64,000 nt of DNA from Hymenobacter sp. IS2118. GTDB lineage: Bacteria; Bacteroidota; Bacteroidia; Cytophagales; Hymenobacteraceae. Below, piece after piece: positions 56,161 to 63,949 of the stretch; position 1 is the stretch's first letter; every line of letters starts with the position of its first letter. Made by a program: the position numbers and the translations under genes. Location of the stretch: contig NZ_JNLX01000050.1 in NCBI RefSeq assembly GCF_000715495.1, positions 1 to 64,000 of the forward strand. Direction: 5' to 3'. Under the pieces are notes generated by a model. The model was not told the DNA's origin, searched no databases, and saw only the letters and a list, made by a program, of their open reading frames with translations.

Positions 56161-57561
56161 TTACAAAATGCCGCTCAGGAAGCCGGGGACAATGCCAAGA
56201 GCGATGCTCAGCAGCGCCAGCAGCGCGAGGGTCACGGTCTGGACGCCATCGACGGGCACAGGCGTGGCGCCTTCCTCGGCGGGGCGCAGGTACATGGCAA
56301 TGAGGGGCCGCAGGTAGTAGTACAGGCCCACCATGCTCATTACGAGGGCAAACACCACAAGGCCGATGTAGCCCTGGCCCACGGCGGCAGCCAGCAGGAA
56401 AAACTTGCCGAAGAAGCCGCCCGTGAGCGGAATGCCGGCCAGCGAGAGCATGGCCACCGTCATGCTGAACGCCAGTAGCGGGTTGGTTTTGCCCAGGCCG
56501 TTGAGGGCGGCGTAGTCGTCGCGCTGGCGGTGGTCGGCCACCAGTTTCAGCACGCCAAAAGCGGCGATGGTGGCAAGTGAATAGGCCAGGGAGTAAAAGA
56601 AAATGCCGCTGGCGGCTTCGCCGGTGAGGTTGCCCCGGCTGGCCACGAGGCCGATGAGCAGGTAGCCGGCGTGGCTCACACTGGAGTAGGCCAGCATGCG
56701 CTTGGTGCTGGTTTGCACGGCGGCGCCCACGTTGCCCAGCAGCAGCGTGAGGGCGCACATGGCCTGAATGGTGGGCAGCCAAAAGCCCTGGGCAGCGGGC
56801 AGAGCCACGGCCAGCAGCTTGAGGAAGGCGGCGAAACCGGCCGTTTTCACCACGGTGCTCATGAAGGCAGTGAAGAAAGTGGGCGTGCCTTCGTACACGT
56901 CGGGCGTCCAGAAGTGAAACGGCGCCGCCGACACCTTGAAGCCAATGCCGATAATCATCATCAGAATGCCGATGTAGAGCATGGGCTGCAGGCTGGCATT
57001 GGCGGGTGCCGCCACGGCCGTGCTCAACTCCGATAACACGAAGGTGCCGGTGGCCCCGTAGAGCAGCGCCACGCCGAAGAGCAGAATGCCGGTGGCAAAG
57101 GCGCCCATCAGGAAGTATTTCAGGGCGGCTTCGTTGCTGCGCGCGTCGCGCTTGCTGGAGCCGGCCAGCACGTACATGCTGACACTCAGGATTTCAATGC
57201 CCACAAACAGCATGATGAGGTGGTTGTAGCCTATCATCATCACGGCGCCCACCAGCGAGAAGAGCAGCAGGGAGTAGTACTCGGCCAGGTTGGGCTCGCC
57301 GGCCGCCACGTAGCTGCGCGAGAAGGGCAGCAGCACAATGGTGGTGAGCACCACGATGCCGGTGAAGGCCACCGTATAGTTGTCCACTACCAGCATGCTG
57401 TTGTAGAAGGACTGCGTGCCCTGGCCCCAGTCGGCCAGGTTCACGCCGAACACAATCAGCAGCAGCAGCATGGCTCCGGGCAGCAGCACCTTGTTCGAGC
57501 GCAGGAAGCCCAGGAACAGGTTGATGATGCCGAAGACGGAGAGGAGAATGATGGAAGTCAT
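56161..57561 (-). CDS. nuoN: NADH-quinone oxidoreductase subunit N
   Basis: Proton-pumping antiporter-like subunit of complex I. 466 residues, about 14 helices. The antiporter family segment AFMSTVVKTAGFAAFLKLLA holds the key lysine, KRMLAYSSVSHAGYLLIG is the NuoN/L/M loop signature, and LAGIPLTGGFFGKFFLL follows. It is downstream of nuoM with a repeat-filled gap, far from the main nuo operon. Confidence 0.95.
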   Translation of the reverse strand: MTSIILLSVFGIINLFLGFLRSNKVLLPGAMLLLLIVFGVNLADWGQGTQSFYNSMLVVDNYTVAFTGIVVLTTIVLLPFSRSYVAAGEPNLAEYYSLLLFSLVGAVMMIGYNHLIMLFVGIEILSVSMYVLAGSSKRDARSNEAALKYFLMGAFATGILLFGVALLYGATGTFVLSELSTAVAAPANASLQPMLYIGILMMIIGIGFKVSAAPFHFWTPDVYEGTPTFFTAFMSTVVKTAGFAAFLKLLAVALPAAQGFWLPTIQAMCALTLLLGNVGAAVQTSTKRMLAYSSVSHAGYLLIGLVASRGNLTGEAASGIFFYSLAYSLATIAAFGVLKLVADHRQRDDYAALNGLGKTNPLLAFSMTVAMLSLAGIPLTGGFFGKFFLLAAAVGQGYIGLVVFALVMSMVGLYYYLRPLIAMYLRPAEEGATPVPVDGVQTVTLALLALLSIALGIVPGFLSGIL

Positions 57562-57563
57562 AT

Positions 57564-57690
57564 GCTTAGCTGTTAGCCATTAGCCTATAGCTGTTAGCTC
57601 TGTTTCTTTAAGTATTTACGATGGCCGGATGAGTAAAACCCGTGCAGCCATGCCGAGAGCTAATAGCTAACAGCCATCAGCTAGAAGCTA
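57564..57690. repeat. Intergenic inverted repeat, TTAGCTATTAGC family
   Basis: Left half (AGCTGTTAGCCATTAGCCTATAGCTGTTAGCTC) and right half (GAGCTAATAGCTAACAGCCATCAGCTAGAAGCT) are near-complements between nuoM and nuoN. Same family as 8024-8115, also inside a nuo locus. Confidence 0.75.
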
Positions 57691-57693
57691 CCA

Positions 57694-59160
57694 TCAGCGC
57701 CCTACCAATGACAGCAGGTTGGTCACGGCCGGCTCCGAAATATGCAGGAACGTGCCCGGGAACAGGCCCAGCCAGAACACCAGCACGATGAGCGGTACGA
57801 GTATCAGCAGCTCGCCGCCGGTGAGGTCGGTGATGGTTTCGGAGAAGGCAGAATCGGGGCCGAGCATGACGCGCTGGAACATGCGCAGCAGGTACACGGC
57901 CGAGAAAATGATGGTGAGGCCGGCCACGGCGCCCACCCAGGCGTTGTACTGGTACACGCCGGCCAGCAGCAGGAATTCGCCCACAAAGCCGCCCGTCAGG
58001 GGCAGGGCCACGGTGCTGAGCAGCATTACCAGAAAGCAAACCGTGAGCAGGGGCGTGCGGCGGGTGAGGCCGCCCAGGTCGGGGATGTGGCGGGTGCCGG
58101 TGCGGCGCTCAATGGCATCGGCCACGAAGAACATGCCCACCACGTTCACGCCGTGGGCCAGCATCTGCACCACCGCGCCCTGCAGGCCAATGGAGGTGAG
58201 CGAGAACACGCCGGCCGCCATCAGACCCACGTGCGAGAGCGACGAATAGGCAATGAGCCGCTTCAAATCCTGCTGCCGAATGGCAATAATAGCCCCGTAA
58301 ATAATACCGATAACGGCGAGGATAACTACCAGAAAGCCCCACTGGCTTACGCCCAGCGGCACCACCGGCAGCAGCCACCGCATGGTGCCATAGATGCCCA
58401 TTTTCAGCATAATGCCCGAGAGCAGCATGGTGGCCGGCGCGGGCGACTCGGTGTACGTGTCGGGCTGCCAGGTGTGGAAGGGGAAGATGGGCATCTTCAC
58501 GGCGAAGGCGGCGAAAATGAGCCAGAACAGCCACGATTGTTCCGACGCGCTCAGCGTGAGGTTGTAGAAGGCCGACAGCTCGGAGGAGTGCGCTGCCAGC
58601 GAGCCGGCGGCGGGGCCGGTTTGCAGGTATAAATACATGAAGCCGGCCAGCATAAACAGCGAGCCTACCACGGTGTAGAGGAAAAACTTGAGGGTGACGG
58701 CCACGCGGCGCTCGCCGCCCCAGGCGCCGGCCAGGAAGTAAATCGGAATCAGCGCGACTTCCCAGAAGAAGTAAAACAGGAAGGCATCGAGCGAGACAAA
58801 CACACCGATGAGGCCGGTTTGCATGAAGAGCACCAGCGCGTAGAAAGTCGAAGGGCTGTCGTAATTGTGCTTGAAAGCGGCCAGCAGAATGAGCGGCACC
58901 AGAAACGTAGTGAGCAGCACCAGCAGCAAACTCAGGCCGTCGAGGCCGAGGTGGAAGTTGATGCCCGCCGAGGAAATCCAGGCGTAGTTGAGATTGAACG
59001 CCGCCGAGCCGGTGGTTTTAAAGGCAAAAACGGCGTACACCGCCAGGCCAAATTCGAGAAGCGAAGCACCCAGGGCCAGAGCCCGGGCGGCGGCTCCCTT
59101 AATGAATAGCAGCAGCAAAGCGGCGGCCAGCGGGAGGAAAAGCAGTACGGCAGTCAGCAT
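57694..59160 (-). CDS. nuoM: NADH-quinone oxidoreductase subunit M
   Basis: Proton-pumping antiporter-like subunit of complex I. 488 residues, about 14 helices. Conserved motifs are FFWEVALIPIYFLAGAWGG, the helix with key charged residues AVKMPIFPFHTWQPDTYTESP, KRLIAYSSLSHVGLMAAG and LPLTGGFVGEFLLLAG. It is followed by nuoN and preceded by its own promoter at 59216-59223, so nuoMN is a separate unit from nuoA-J. Confidence 0.96.
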   Translation of the reverse strand: MLTAVLLFLPLAAALLLLFIKGAAARALALGASLLEFGLAVYAVFAFKTTGSAAFNLNYAWISSAGINFHLGLDGLSLLLVLLTTFLVPLILLAAFKHNYDSPSTFYALVLFMQTGLIGVFVSLDAFLFYFFWEVALIPIYFLAGAWGGERRVAVTLKFFLYTVVGSLFMLAGFMYLYLQTGPAAGSLAAHSSELSAFYNLTLSASEQSWLFWLIFAAFAVKMPIFPFHTWQPDTYTESPAPATMLLSGIMLKMGIYGTMRWLLPVVPLGVSQWGFLVVILAVIGIIYGAIIAIRQQDLKRLIAYSSLSHVGLMAAGVFSLTSIGLQGAVVQMLAHGVNVVGMFFVADAIERRTGTRHIPDLGGLTRRTPLLTVCFLVMLLSTVALPLTGGFVGEFLLLAGVYQYNAWVGAVAGLTIIFSAVYLLRMFQRVMLGPDSAFSETITDLTGGELLILVPLIVLVFWLGLFPGTFLHISEPAVTNLLSLVGR

Positions 59161-59215
59161 GAACGAGCGGGTTGGGCGCGTTGCGGGGCAGGGGAACCGC
59201 CTCGCAAATTGACCG

Positions 59216-59223
59216 CAAACTTA
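59216..59223 (-). promoter_or_regulatory. Promoter -7 box (TAAGTTTG) of nuoMN
   Basis: A full TAnnTTTG match on the minus strand, 55 bases before the nuoM ATG. Its presence shows that nuoMN does not depend on genes further upstream. Confidence 0.6.
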
Positions 59224-59338
59224 CGCACGGACCGGCAAGGCTGCACGGTATCGGCGGAACTTCTGTGCCGGAAGTGCTTTTCGGGGAGGTAGCAGCACGC
59301 TTGGGCCGGCGGGCACGTATTTATTAGGCCGGAAGGAC

Positions 59339-59346
59339 TAGGTTTG
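59339..59346 (+). promoter_or_regulatory. Promoter -7 box (TAGGTTTG) of the VOC gene
   Basis: A full TAnnTTTG match 29 bases before the ATG at 59376; it excludes the in-frame start at 59346. Confidence 0.6.
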
Positions 59347-59375
59347 TGCAGACCTGTTTTAAGTTGCATCAGCCC

Positions 59376-59765
59376 ATGTTTCCAATCCTGCGCGTGGCCC
59401 GGCCCACCGATGATTTGCCGGCCCTCATCCGGTTTTACTGCCAGGGCCTGGGGTTGCAGCGCCTAAGCTCCTTTGCGGACCACAATGGTTTCGATGGCGT
59501 GATGTTGGGGCATCCGGGCAGCGCCTATCATCTGGAATTTACCCATGAGCCCGGCCTCCAAGTAGGGCGGGCCCCCACTGCCGACCACCTGCTGGTGTTC
59601 TACCTGCCCGATGCGCTGGAGTGGCAGGCTGCCGTGCAGCGCATGGCCGACAACGGTTGCCTGCCAGTGCCGTCCTACAACCCGTATTGGGACGAGCACG
59701 GCCGCACCTACGAAGACCCGGACGGCTACCGGGTGGTGCTTCAGCACAGCGCCTGGCCATTGTAA
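59376..59765 (+). CDS. VOC-superfamily (glyoxalase-like) protein
   Basis: A 129-residue vicinal-oxygen-chelate fold protein. The beta-alpha-beta-beta-beta pattern opens with FPILRVARPTDDLPALIRFYCQGLGLQRL; the second module ends with TYEDPDGYRVVLQHSAWP, and HLLVFYL and YHLEFTHEPG supply typical metal-site positions. It resembles the YycE-type group. Ligand or substrate unknown. Confidence 0.85.
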   Translation: MFPILRVARPTDDLPALIRFYCQGLGLQRLSSFADHNGFDGVMLGHPGSAYHLEFTHEPGLQVGRAPTADHLLVFYLPDALEWQAAVQRMADNGCLPVPSYNPYWDEHGRTYEDPDGYRVVLQHSAWPL

Positions 59766-59784
59766 AATTGCTTAACTCTCGAAA

Positions 59785-60681
59785 ATGATGACGCAGAACC
59801 GTGGCGTTGTTTCGCGGCTGGCGCCCACGCCCAGCGGCTACCTGCACCTCGGCAACGCCGTGAATTTTGTGCTCACCTGGCTGCTCACCCGGCAAGTCGT
59901 ACCCGGTAGGGCCGGCGGCGTGCTTCACCTGCGCATCGACGACCTGGACCGGGCCCGCCTGCGCCCGGCCTACCTCGACAACATTTTCCGGGTCATCGAC
60001 TGGCTGGGCCTCGACTACGACCACGGCCCCACCGGCCCCGACGACTTTTTGCGCCACCATTCCCAACTGCTGCACCTGCCTGAGTACAACCGCGTATTGC
60101 GCCGCTTGGCACAGCAACCGGTCCTGGTGCAGGCCAGCCAGCGCACCCGCACCGGTGGCCCCGAAGCCCCCGTGCCGCTCGACACGCCCGGCGCCGCTTG
60201 GCGCACACAGGTACCCGCCGGGACCACCATAGCCATTGCCGATGCCTGGCAGGGCAGCACCAATGTGCCGCTCGGCGCGCTGATGCCGGATTTTGTCATC
60301 CGCAAGAAAGACGGTGTGGCGGCGTACCAGGTGGCCTCAGTGGTAGATGATTTGCGGCTGGGTACTACCCTGGTGGTGCGCGGCCTGGACTTGCAGCCCA
60401 GCACGGCCGCGCAGCTGTGGCTGGCCAGCCAGCTCTCCGAAACGGCGGCTTTCAACGCAGCCCGGGTTCGGTTCTTCCATCATCCGCTGCTGACGGATGC
60501 GGGCGGCCAGAAGCTTTCCAAGTCGCAGCAGCTGCCGCTGGACGCGGGCGTGCTGGCGCAAAAGGACGGAAAGCGGGCCGTATTTCAGGCCGTAGCCGGC
60601 TTGCTGCAACTACCCACCGGCGCAGGCGAGTCGCTGGCCCTTCTGCAACAGCACCTCCGTGAAATTTCTTTTCCTCTTTAA
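59785..60681 (+). CDS. GluQRS-like tRNA glutamyl-Q(34) synthetase paralogue without zinc cysteines
   Basis: A 298-residue class I synthetase fragment-type protein lacking the anticodon-binding domain, like GluQRS, which glutamylates queuosine of tRNA-Asp. The HIGH-type motif is PSGYLHLGNAVNF and the KMSKS-type motif is QKLSKSQQ. GluQRS normally has a CxC...YxxxC zinc site after the acceptor-binding helix; here that region reads VLVQASQRTRTGGP and the whole protein has no cysteine. Activity without zinc is possible, as some GluRS-type enzymes lack it. It may use another substrate. Confidence 0.82.
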   Translation: MMTQNRGVVSRLAPTPSGYLHLGNAVNFVLTWLLTRQVVPGRAGGVLHLRIDDLDRARLRPAYLDNIFRVIDWLGLDYDHGPTGPDDFLRHHSQLLHLPEYNRVLRRLAQQPVLVQASQRTRTGGPEAPVPLDTPGAAWRTQVPAGTTIAIADAWQGSTNVPLGALMPDFVIRKKDGVAAYQVASVVDDLRLGTTLVVRGLDLQPSTAAQLWLASQLSETAAFNAARVRFFHHPLLTDAGGQKLSKSQQLPLDAGVLAQKDGKRAVFQAVAGLLQLPTGAGESLALLQQHLREISFPL

Positions 60682-60697
60682 ACTCTGTGCAAAACCA

Positions 60698-61387
60698 CTA
60701 CCGCACTTCCTTCTTGAACTGTTCGGCCCAATAGTCGGCCAGGCGGGTGGGTTCGGGCAGCTTGTAGCCGCGCAGGCAGTCCAGGGTGAGGCGGGTGGCG
60801 GTGGCCTGGTCGCAGCGGTGGCCGGGGCTCACGAAAAGCGGCAGCACCTTGTCTTTGCTGCGGATAACCTCGCCGATTAAGTCGCCGGTTTTGGCATCGG
60901 TGAGCGGCGTGATATTGCCGCGCTCAATTCCTGGTTCCTGGAAAACGCCCGTGAGCTTCTGCTTGGCCACGCCGAAAGTGGGCACGTCGAGCAGCACGCC
61001 AAGGTGCGCGGCAATGCCCATGCGCCGTGGGTGCGCAATACCGTGCCCGTCTACCATTATTACATCGGGCTTGTTTTCGAGTTTGGCGAAGGCGTGGATG
61101 ACGTTTGGCGCTTCGCGAAAAGAGAGAAAGCCGGGCACATAGGGCATGTCCACGATGCCGTAGTTGTACACTTTTTCCACCAGCTCCAGGGTAGGGAATT
61201 TGAGCACCACGAACACCGAGAGAATCGTGTCGGGCGTGGGAAACGACGAGTCACAGCCGGTAATGAGGCGTGGTTCGTGGGCCAAGGGCTCGGCGCGTAC
61301 GCGCAGGCGCATTTCCTGTTGCTGTTGGGTGAGGCTTTTCACCAGAACGGGGTCGGGCGGCGGGCCGGGCGGGCGGTAGTAGGCCAT
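60698..61387 (-). CDS. nfi: Endonuclease V (deoxyinosine 3' endonuclease)
   Basis: Repairs deaminated adenine (deoxyinosine) in DNA. The RNase H-like fold motifs are clear: GCDSSF (first Asp), YVPGFLSFREAP with the catalytic-region Tyr and Glu, VDGHGIAHPRRMGIAAHLGV and GVAKQKL, then GHRCDQATATRLTLDCL. 229 residues, usual length. It runs opposite to the GluQRS-like gene with 16 bases between the stops. Confidence 0.94.
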   Translation of the reverse strand: MAYYRPPGPPPDPVLVKSLTQQQQEMRLRVRAEPLAHEPRLITGCDSSFPTPDTILSVFVVLKFPTLELVEKVYNYGIVDMPYVPGFLSFREAPNVIHAFAKLENKPDVIMVDGHGIAHPRRMGIAAHLGVLLDVPTFGVAKQKLTGVFQEPGIERGNITPLTDAKTGDLIGEVIRSKDKVLPLFVSPGHRCDQATATRLTLDCLRGYKLPEPTRLADYWAEQFKKEVR

Positions 61388-61413
61388 GTTTTTTAATTAG
61401 TAATTAAGAATTG
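61388..61413. repeat. Half copy of the AATTAGTAATTAAGAATT repeat family
   Basis: TTTTTTAATTAGTAATTAAGAATTGG upstream of nfi matches one arm of the element at 50824-50936. Confidence 0.5.
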
Positions 61414-61431
61414 GGGTCGTGGTTTCTGCTG

Positions 61432-62220
61432 CTACGGCAGGGCCGCCAGCCACGTTTGCACCAGCTCGGCATCAGCGCGCCAGGTGGGCTGGCCCAGCAT
61501 GGCGTGGCAGCGGCCGGGCAGCTCGTGGTAGTCCGTCGTTGACGCGGCGTGGCGGTAGCGCCGGTAATTGGCCCGGTTGAGGGCGGCGGGCATGATGCGG
61601 TCGGTGCCCCCGGCCAGAAACAGCAGCGGCGCGTGCGGCCGGTGGAAATCCACACGAGCCGCCAGGCTCAGGGCCCCGCGAATCAGCCGCTTCGACTCTG
61701 GCGCGGCCAGTTGGTCGTAGTACTTGTGCTGGTCGGGCAGCGGCAGGCCGTTGGCAATGGCGTATTGCCACTGCGCGAAGGTGGGCAGAAACGTGGTTTC
61801 CAGCGATGAAAACAGCCCCAGCATGGGCAGCACCGCGCGAAACAGCGACCAGTTGAGCACCGCTACGCCCAGCGGCGGAGACGACTCGATGGCCACGCCC
61901 GCCGCTACCGCATCCTGCTGTAGCAGCAGCTGCACGATGAGCCCCCCAAAGGAATGCCCGATGACGATGGGCTTGGCGGGTAGCTCGGTAATGAAATCGG
62001 CGTACACGCTCAGCACGCTGGTCAGGTCGTTTTGGGCAATGGGCGAATGCGGGTGCCGGGCCCGAAGCCGCGCCGCCGGGCCCTGCTTGTGGGGCCAGTC
62101 GGGGGCATGGCAGGTGTAGCCCGCGCCTTCAAAAAATGCCTTCCAGTTATCCCAGCAAGCGGAAGTAACCACAGCCCCGGTGATAAAAACAATGGCGGGA
62201 GCAGAACCGGACAAACCCAT
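61432..62220 (-). CDS. Alpha/beta hydrolase
   Basis: A 262-residue alpha/beta hydrolase-fold enzyme. The nucleophile elbow is VIGHSFGGLIVQ (GxSxG), the C-terminal His is in RCHAMLGQPTW, and the acid is probably in AGGTDRIMP. The N-terminus (AIVFITGAVVTSACWDNW) is the usual first strand with oxyanion turn, though the common HG pair is not seen. Substrate unknown. I chose the ATG at 62220; a TAGCTTTC box lies at 62278-62285. Confidence 0.85.
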   Translation of the reverse strand: MGLSGSAPAIVFITGAVVTSACWDNWKAFFEGAGYTCHAPDWPHKQGPAARLRARHPHSPIAQNDLTSVLSVYADFITELPAKPIVIGHSFGGLIVQLLLQQDAVAAGVAIESSPPLGVAVLNWSLFRAVLPMLGLFSSLETTFLPTFAQWQYAIANGLPLPDQHKYYDQLAAPESKRLIRGALSLAARVDFHRPHAPLLFLAGGTDRIMPAALNRANYRRYRHAASTTDYHELPGRCHAMLGQPTWRADAELVQTWLAALP

Positions 62221-62277
62221 AAGGCAAACTCGAGAGAAGGCTAAAAAATGCGGTTGGCTGACGACCAATTTAGCACG

Positions 62278-62285
62278 AAAGCTAG
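62278..62285 (-). promoter_or_regulatory. Probable promoter -7 box (TAGCTTTC) of the alpha/beta hydrolase gene
   Basis: One mismatch to TAnnTTTG, on the minus strand 58 bases before the ATG at 62220. Confidence 0.35.
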
Positions 62286-62354
62286 CCGGTAGCCCCATCC
62301 TGACACCCTGAGGCAGCGAGGAGCGTATGAGGGGCATACGTTTCTTGTTTGGCT

Positions 62355-62942
62355 ATGTCTGATTCTGCTGCTGCTCACCCCGAACAACCCGCCGCTACCG
62401 GTGCCGGCCCTTGGCTGGAGCGGCGCTATTGCATCGACGTGGCCCGGCCGCGCCGCACGCCCGCTCAGCTCATGGCCGAAGTCCAGGCCGATGTAGCCCA
62501 ATTCGCGCCCGAGCTGCTGGCTGACTTCAAGAAAAAGGAAGGCTCCGAAAACGGCTTGCGGGTGGGCGAGGAATTCGAAATTACCATCCTGGGCCCCTGG
62601 AACGGGTGCGTGCGCGTGACCGAAGTTGGCGCCACGTCCTTCGAGTTTATCACCTTGGAAGGCCATCCCGAGGCGGGCCGCATTCGTTTTGAAGCACATT
62701 ACCTGGATGAGTCGCCCGAGGTGCTGCGCTTTGAAATCCGCTCGCGGGCCCGCTCCCGCGATGGGCTGGTGGCCTTTGCCTACAACACCACCGGTATCGG
62801 CAAGCGCGTGCAGGAAGCCACCTGGGTGGAGTTTTGCCGGCGCGCGGCCGCCGCCAGTGGCGGCCAGGCCTTGGGCGACGTCGTCGTGGAAACCCATACT
62901 CAAACCGAAACCGGCACCCATGACCACGAGCGCCATGCGTAA
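62355..62942 (+). CDS. DUF1990-like protein (first of a tandem pair)
   Basis: A 195-residue soluble protein with the DUF1990 pattern: FEFITLEGHPEAGRIRFEAHYLDESPEVLRFEIRSRARS then VQEATWVEFCRRAAAA. The N-terminal 20 residues are Ala/Pro-rich; the tail has an unusual His/Thr-rich end (ETHTQTETGTHDHERHA). The downstream gene encodes a second, related domain, so this is a local duplication. Function unknown. The ATG at 62355 is preferred over the in-frame TTG at 62349. Confidence 0.72.
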   Translation: MSDSAAAHPEQPAATGAGPWLERRYCIDVARPRRTPAQLMAEVQADVAQFAPELLADFKKKEGSENGLRVGEEFEITILGPWNGCVRVTEVGATSFEFITLEGHPEAGRIRFEAHYLDESPEVLRFEIRSRARSRDGLVAFAYNTTGIGKRVQEATWVEFCRRAAAASGGQALGDVVVETHTQTETGTHDHERHA

Positions 62943-63603
62943 CGCCGCCACCCCGCCGCCGTGGGAGCAGCAGCGCGCCCGCCTCGACGCCTACGCCAAC
63001 ACCGAAGTCAACTACGACTTCAGCCGCCAAAATGAGTACACCACGGAAACGGGCTGGCGCATAGACGACTACGAAACCGACCTGCCGGCCGAAGCGCCCG
63101 GCCCACCCGCCGCGGCCGGCGCATTCGCGGCGGCGCAGGATGTGCTGCGGCGCTACGCCTTCCCGCCGCCCGACCTTATCACCGGGATTTTCTCGCCCGA
63201 CGGCCCGCTCGAAAAGCGCGTGATGGTGCTGCGGGCGCAGTTTTTATTCTTCACGTTCTACTTCGGCGTGCGGGTGAGTGGCGTGACCGACGAGGCCGCC
63301 CGCGCTACCCCCCACGGTCCCGAACGGGTGTGGGGCTACGGCTACCGCACCCTTGAGGGCCACTTTGAGCGCGGGCAGATTGACTTCACCATCCACAAAA
63401 ACCTGAATACCGGCGCGGTGCAGTTCCGCATCCACGCTGTGTCGCAGTCCGGCCAGATTCGCAATCCTTTCTACTGGGTTGGTTTCAAGCTATTTGGACG
63501 AATCCTCCAGCGCAAGTTTGCCCACGAGTCGCTGAAGCGAATGCGGGCCCTGGTAGAGGCCGCGCTGGCGCAAGGCGCGCCCGCTGCGGTGGCAAATGCT
63601 TGA
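62920..63603 (+). CDS. DUF1990-like protein (second of a tandem pair)
   Basis: A 227-residue paralogue of the preceding gene: RVWGYGYRTLEGHFERGQIDFTIHKNLNTGAVQFRIHAVSQSG and NPFYWVGFKLFGRILQRKFAHESLKRMRALVEAA match DUF1990. It overlaps the first gene by 23 bases if started at 62920, or 8 bases from the ATG at 62935. The frame upstream of 62920 translates the first gene in another frame and is rejected. Function unknown; translational coupling suggests that the two products work together. Confidence 0.78.
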   Translation: MTTSAMRNAATPPPWEQQRARLDAYANTEVNYDFSRQNEYTTETGWRIDDYETDLPAEAPGPPAAAGAFAAAQDVLRRYAFPPPDLITGIFSPDGPLEKRVMVLRAQFLFFTFYFGVRVSGVTDEAARATPHGPERVWGYGYRTLEGHFERGQIDFTIHKNLNTGAVQFRIHAVSQSGQIRNPFYWVGFKLFGRILQRKFAHESLKRMRALVEAALAQGAPAAVANA

Positions 63604-63611
63604 CAGGATAG

Positions 63612-63917
63612 TTAGTTGAACAGGCGCTTTTCGGCCCAGAACGTGCCGAACGGAAAGACGGACGCCACCAGCGCCAAGGCCGTTTTCCCGAATGACCACC
63701 GGTACTGAATGGCGACCTGAATGACCAGCAGCACGTATACCACAAACAGTACGCCGTGCGCCATGCCCACGTAGCGCACCGCCGCGGGCTGCCCCGCCAT
63801 GTACTTCAGCGGCATGGCAATGCCCAGCAGCACCAATAATGAGACGCCTTCCAGAAAACCAATTAGCCGCAGGCGGCCCAACGACGTAAGCAATAAATTA
63901 CCGGGGGTGAGGGACAT
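63612..63917 (-). CDS. DUF3817 integral membrane protein
   Basis: A 101-residue protein with about three hydrophobic helices. The family pattern is RLIGFLEGVSLLVLLGIAMPLKYMAGQPAAVRYVGMAHGVLFVVYVLL and ASVFPFGTFWAEKRL. I chose the ATG at 63917, 25 bases downstream of a promoter box. Function unknown. Confidence 0.85.
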   Translation of the reverse strand: MSLTPGNLLLTSLGRLRLIGFLEGVSLLVLLGIAMPLKYMAGQPAAVRYVGMAHGVLFVVYVLLVIQVAIQYRWSFGKTALALVASVFPFGTFWAEKRLFN

Positions 63918-63941
63918 GGTGCAGGGTATAGAATACGGCCG

Positions 63942-63949
63942 CAAAGGTA
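63942..63949 (-). promoter_or_regulatory. Promoter -7 box (TACCTTTG) of the DUF3817 gene
   Basis: A full TAnnTTTG match on the minus strand, 25 bases before the ATG at 63917. Confidence 0.65.

Noticed and set aside
62626..62919. Upstream part of the second DUF1990 frame
   Set aside because: It overlaps the first DUF1990 gene in another frame; Pro/Arg-rich shadow sequence.
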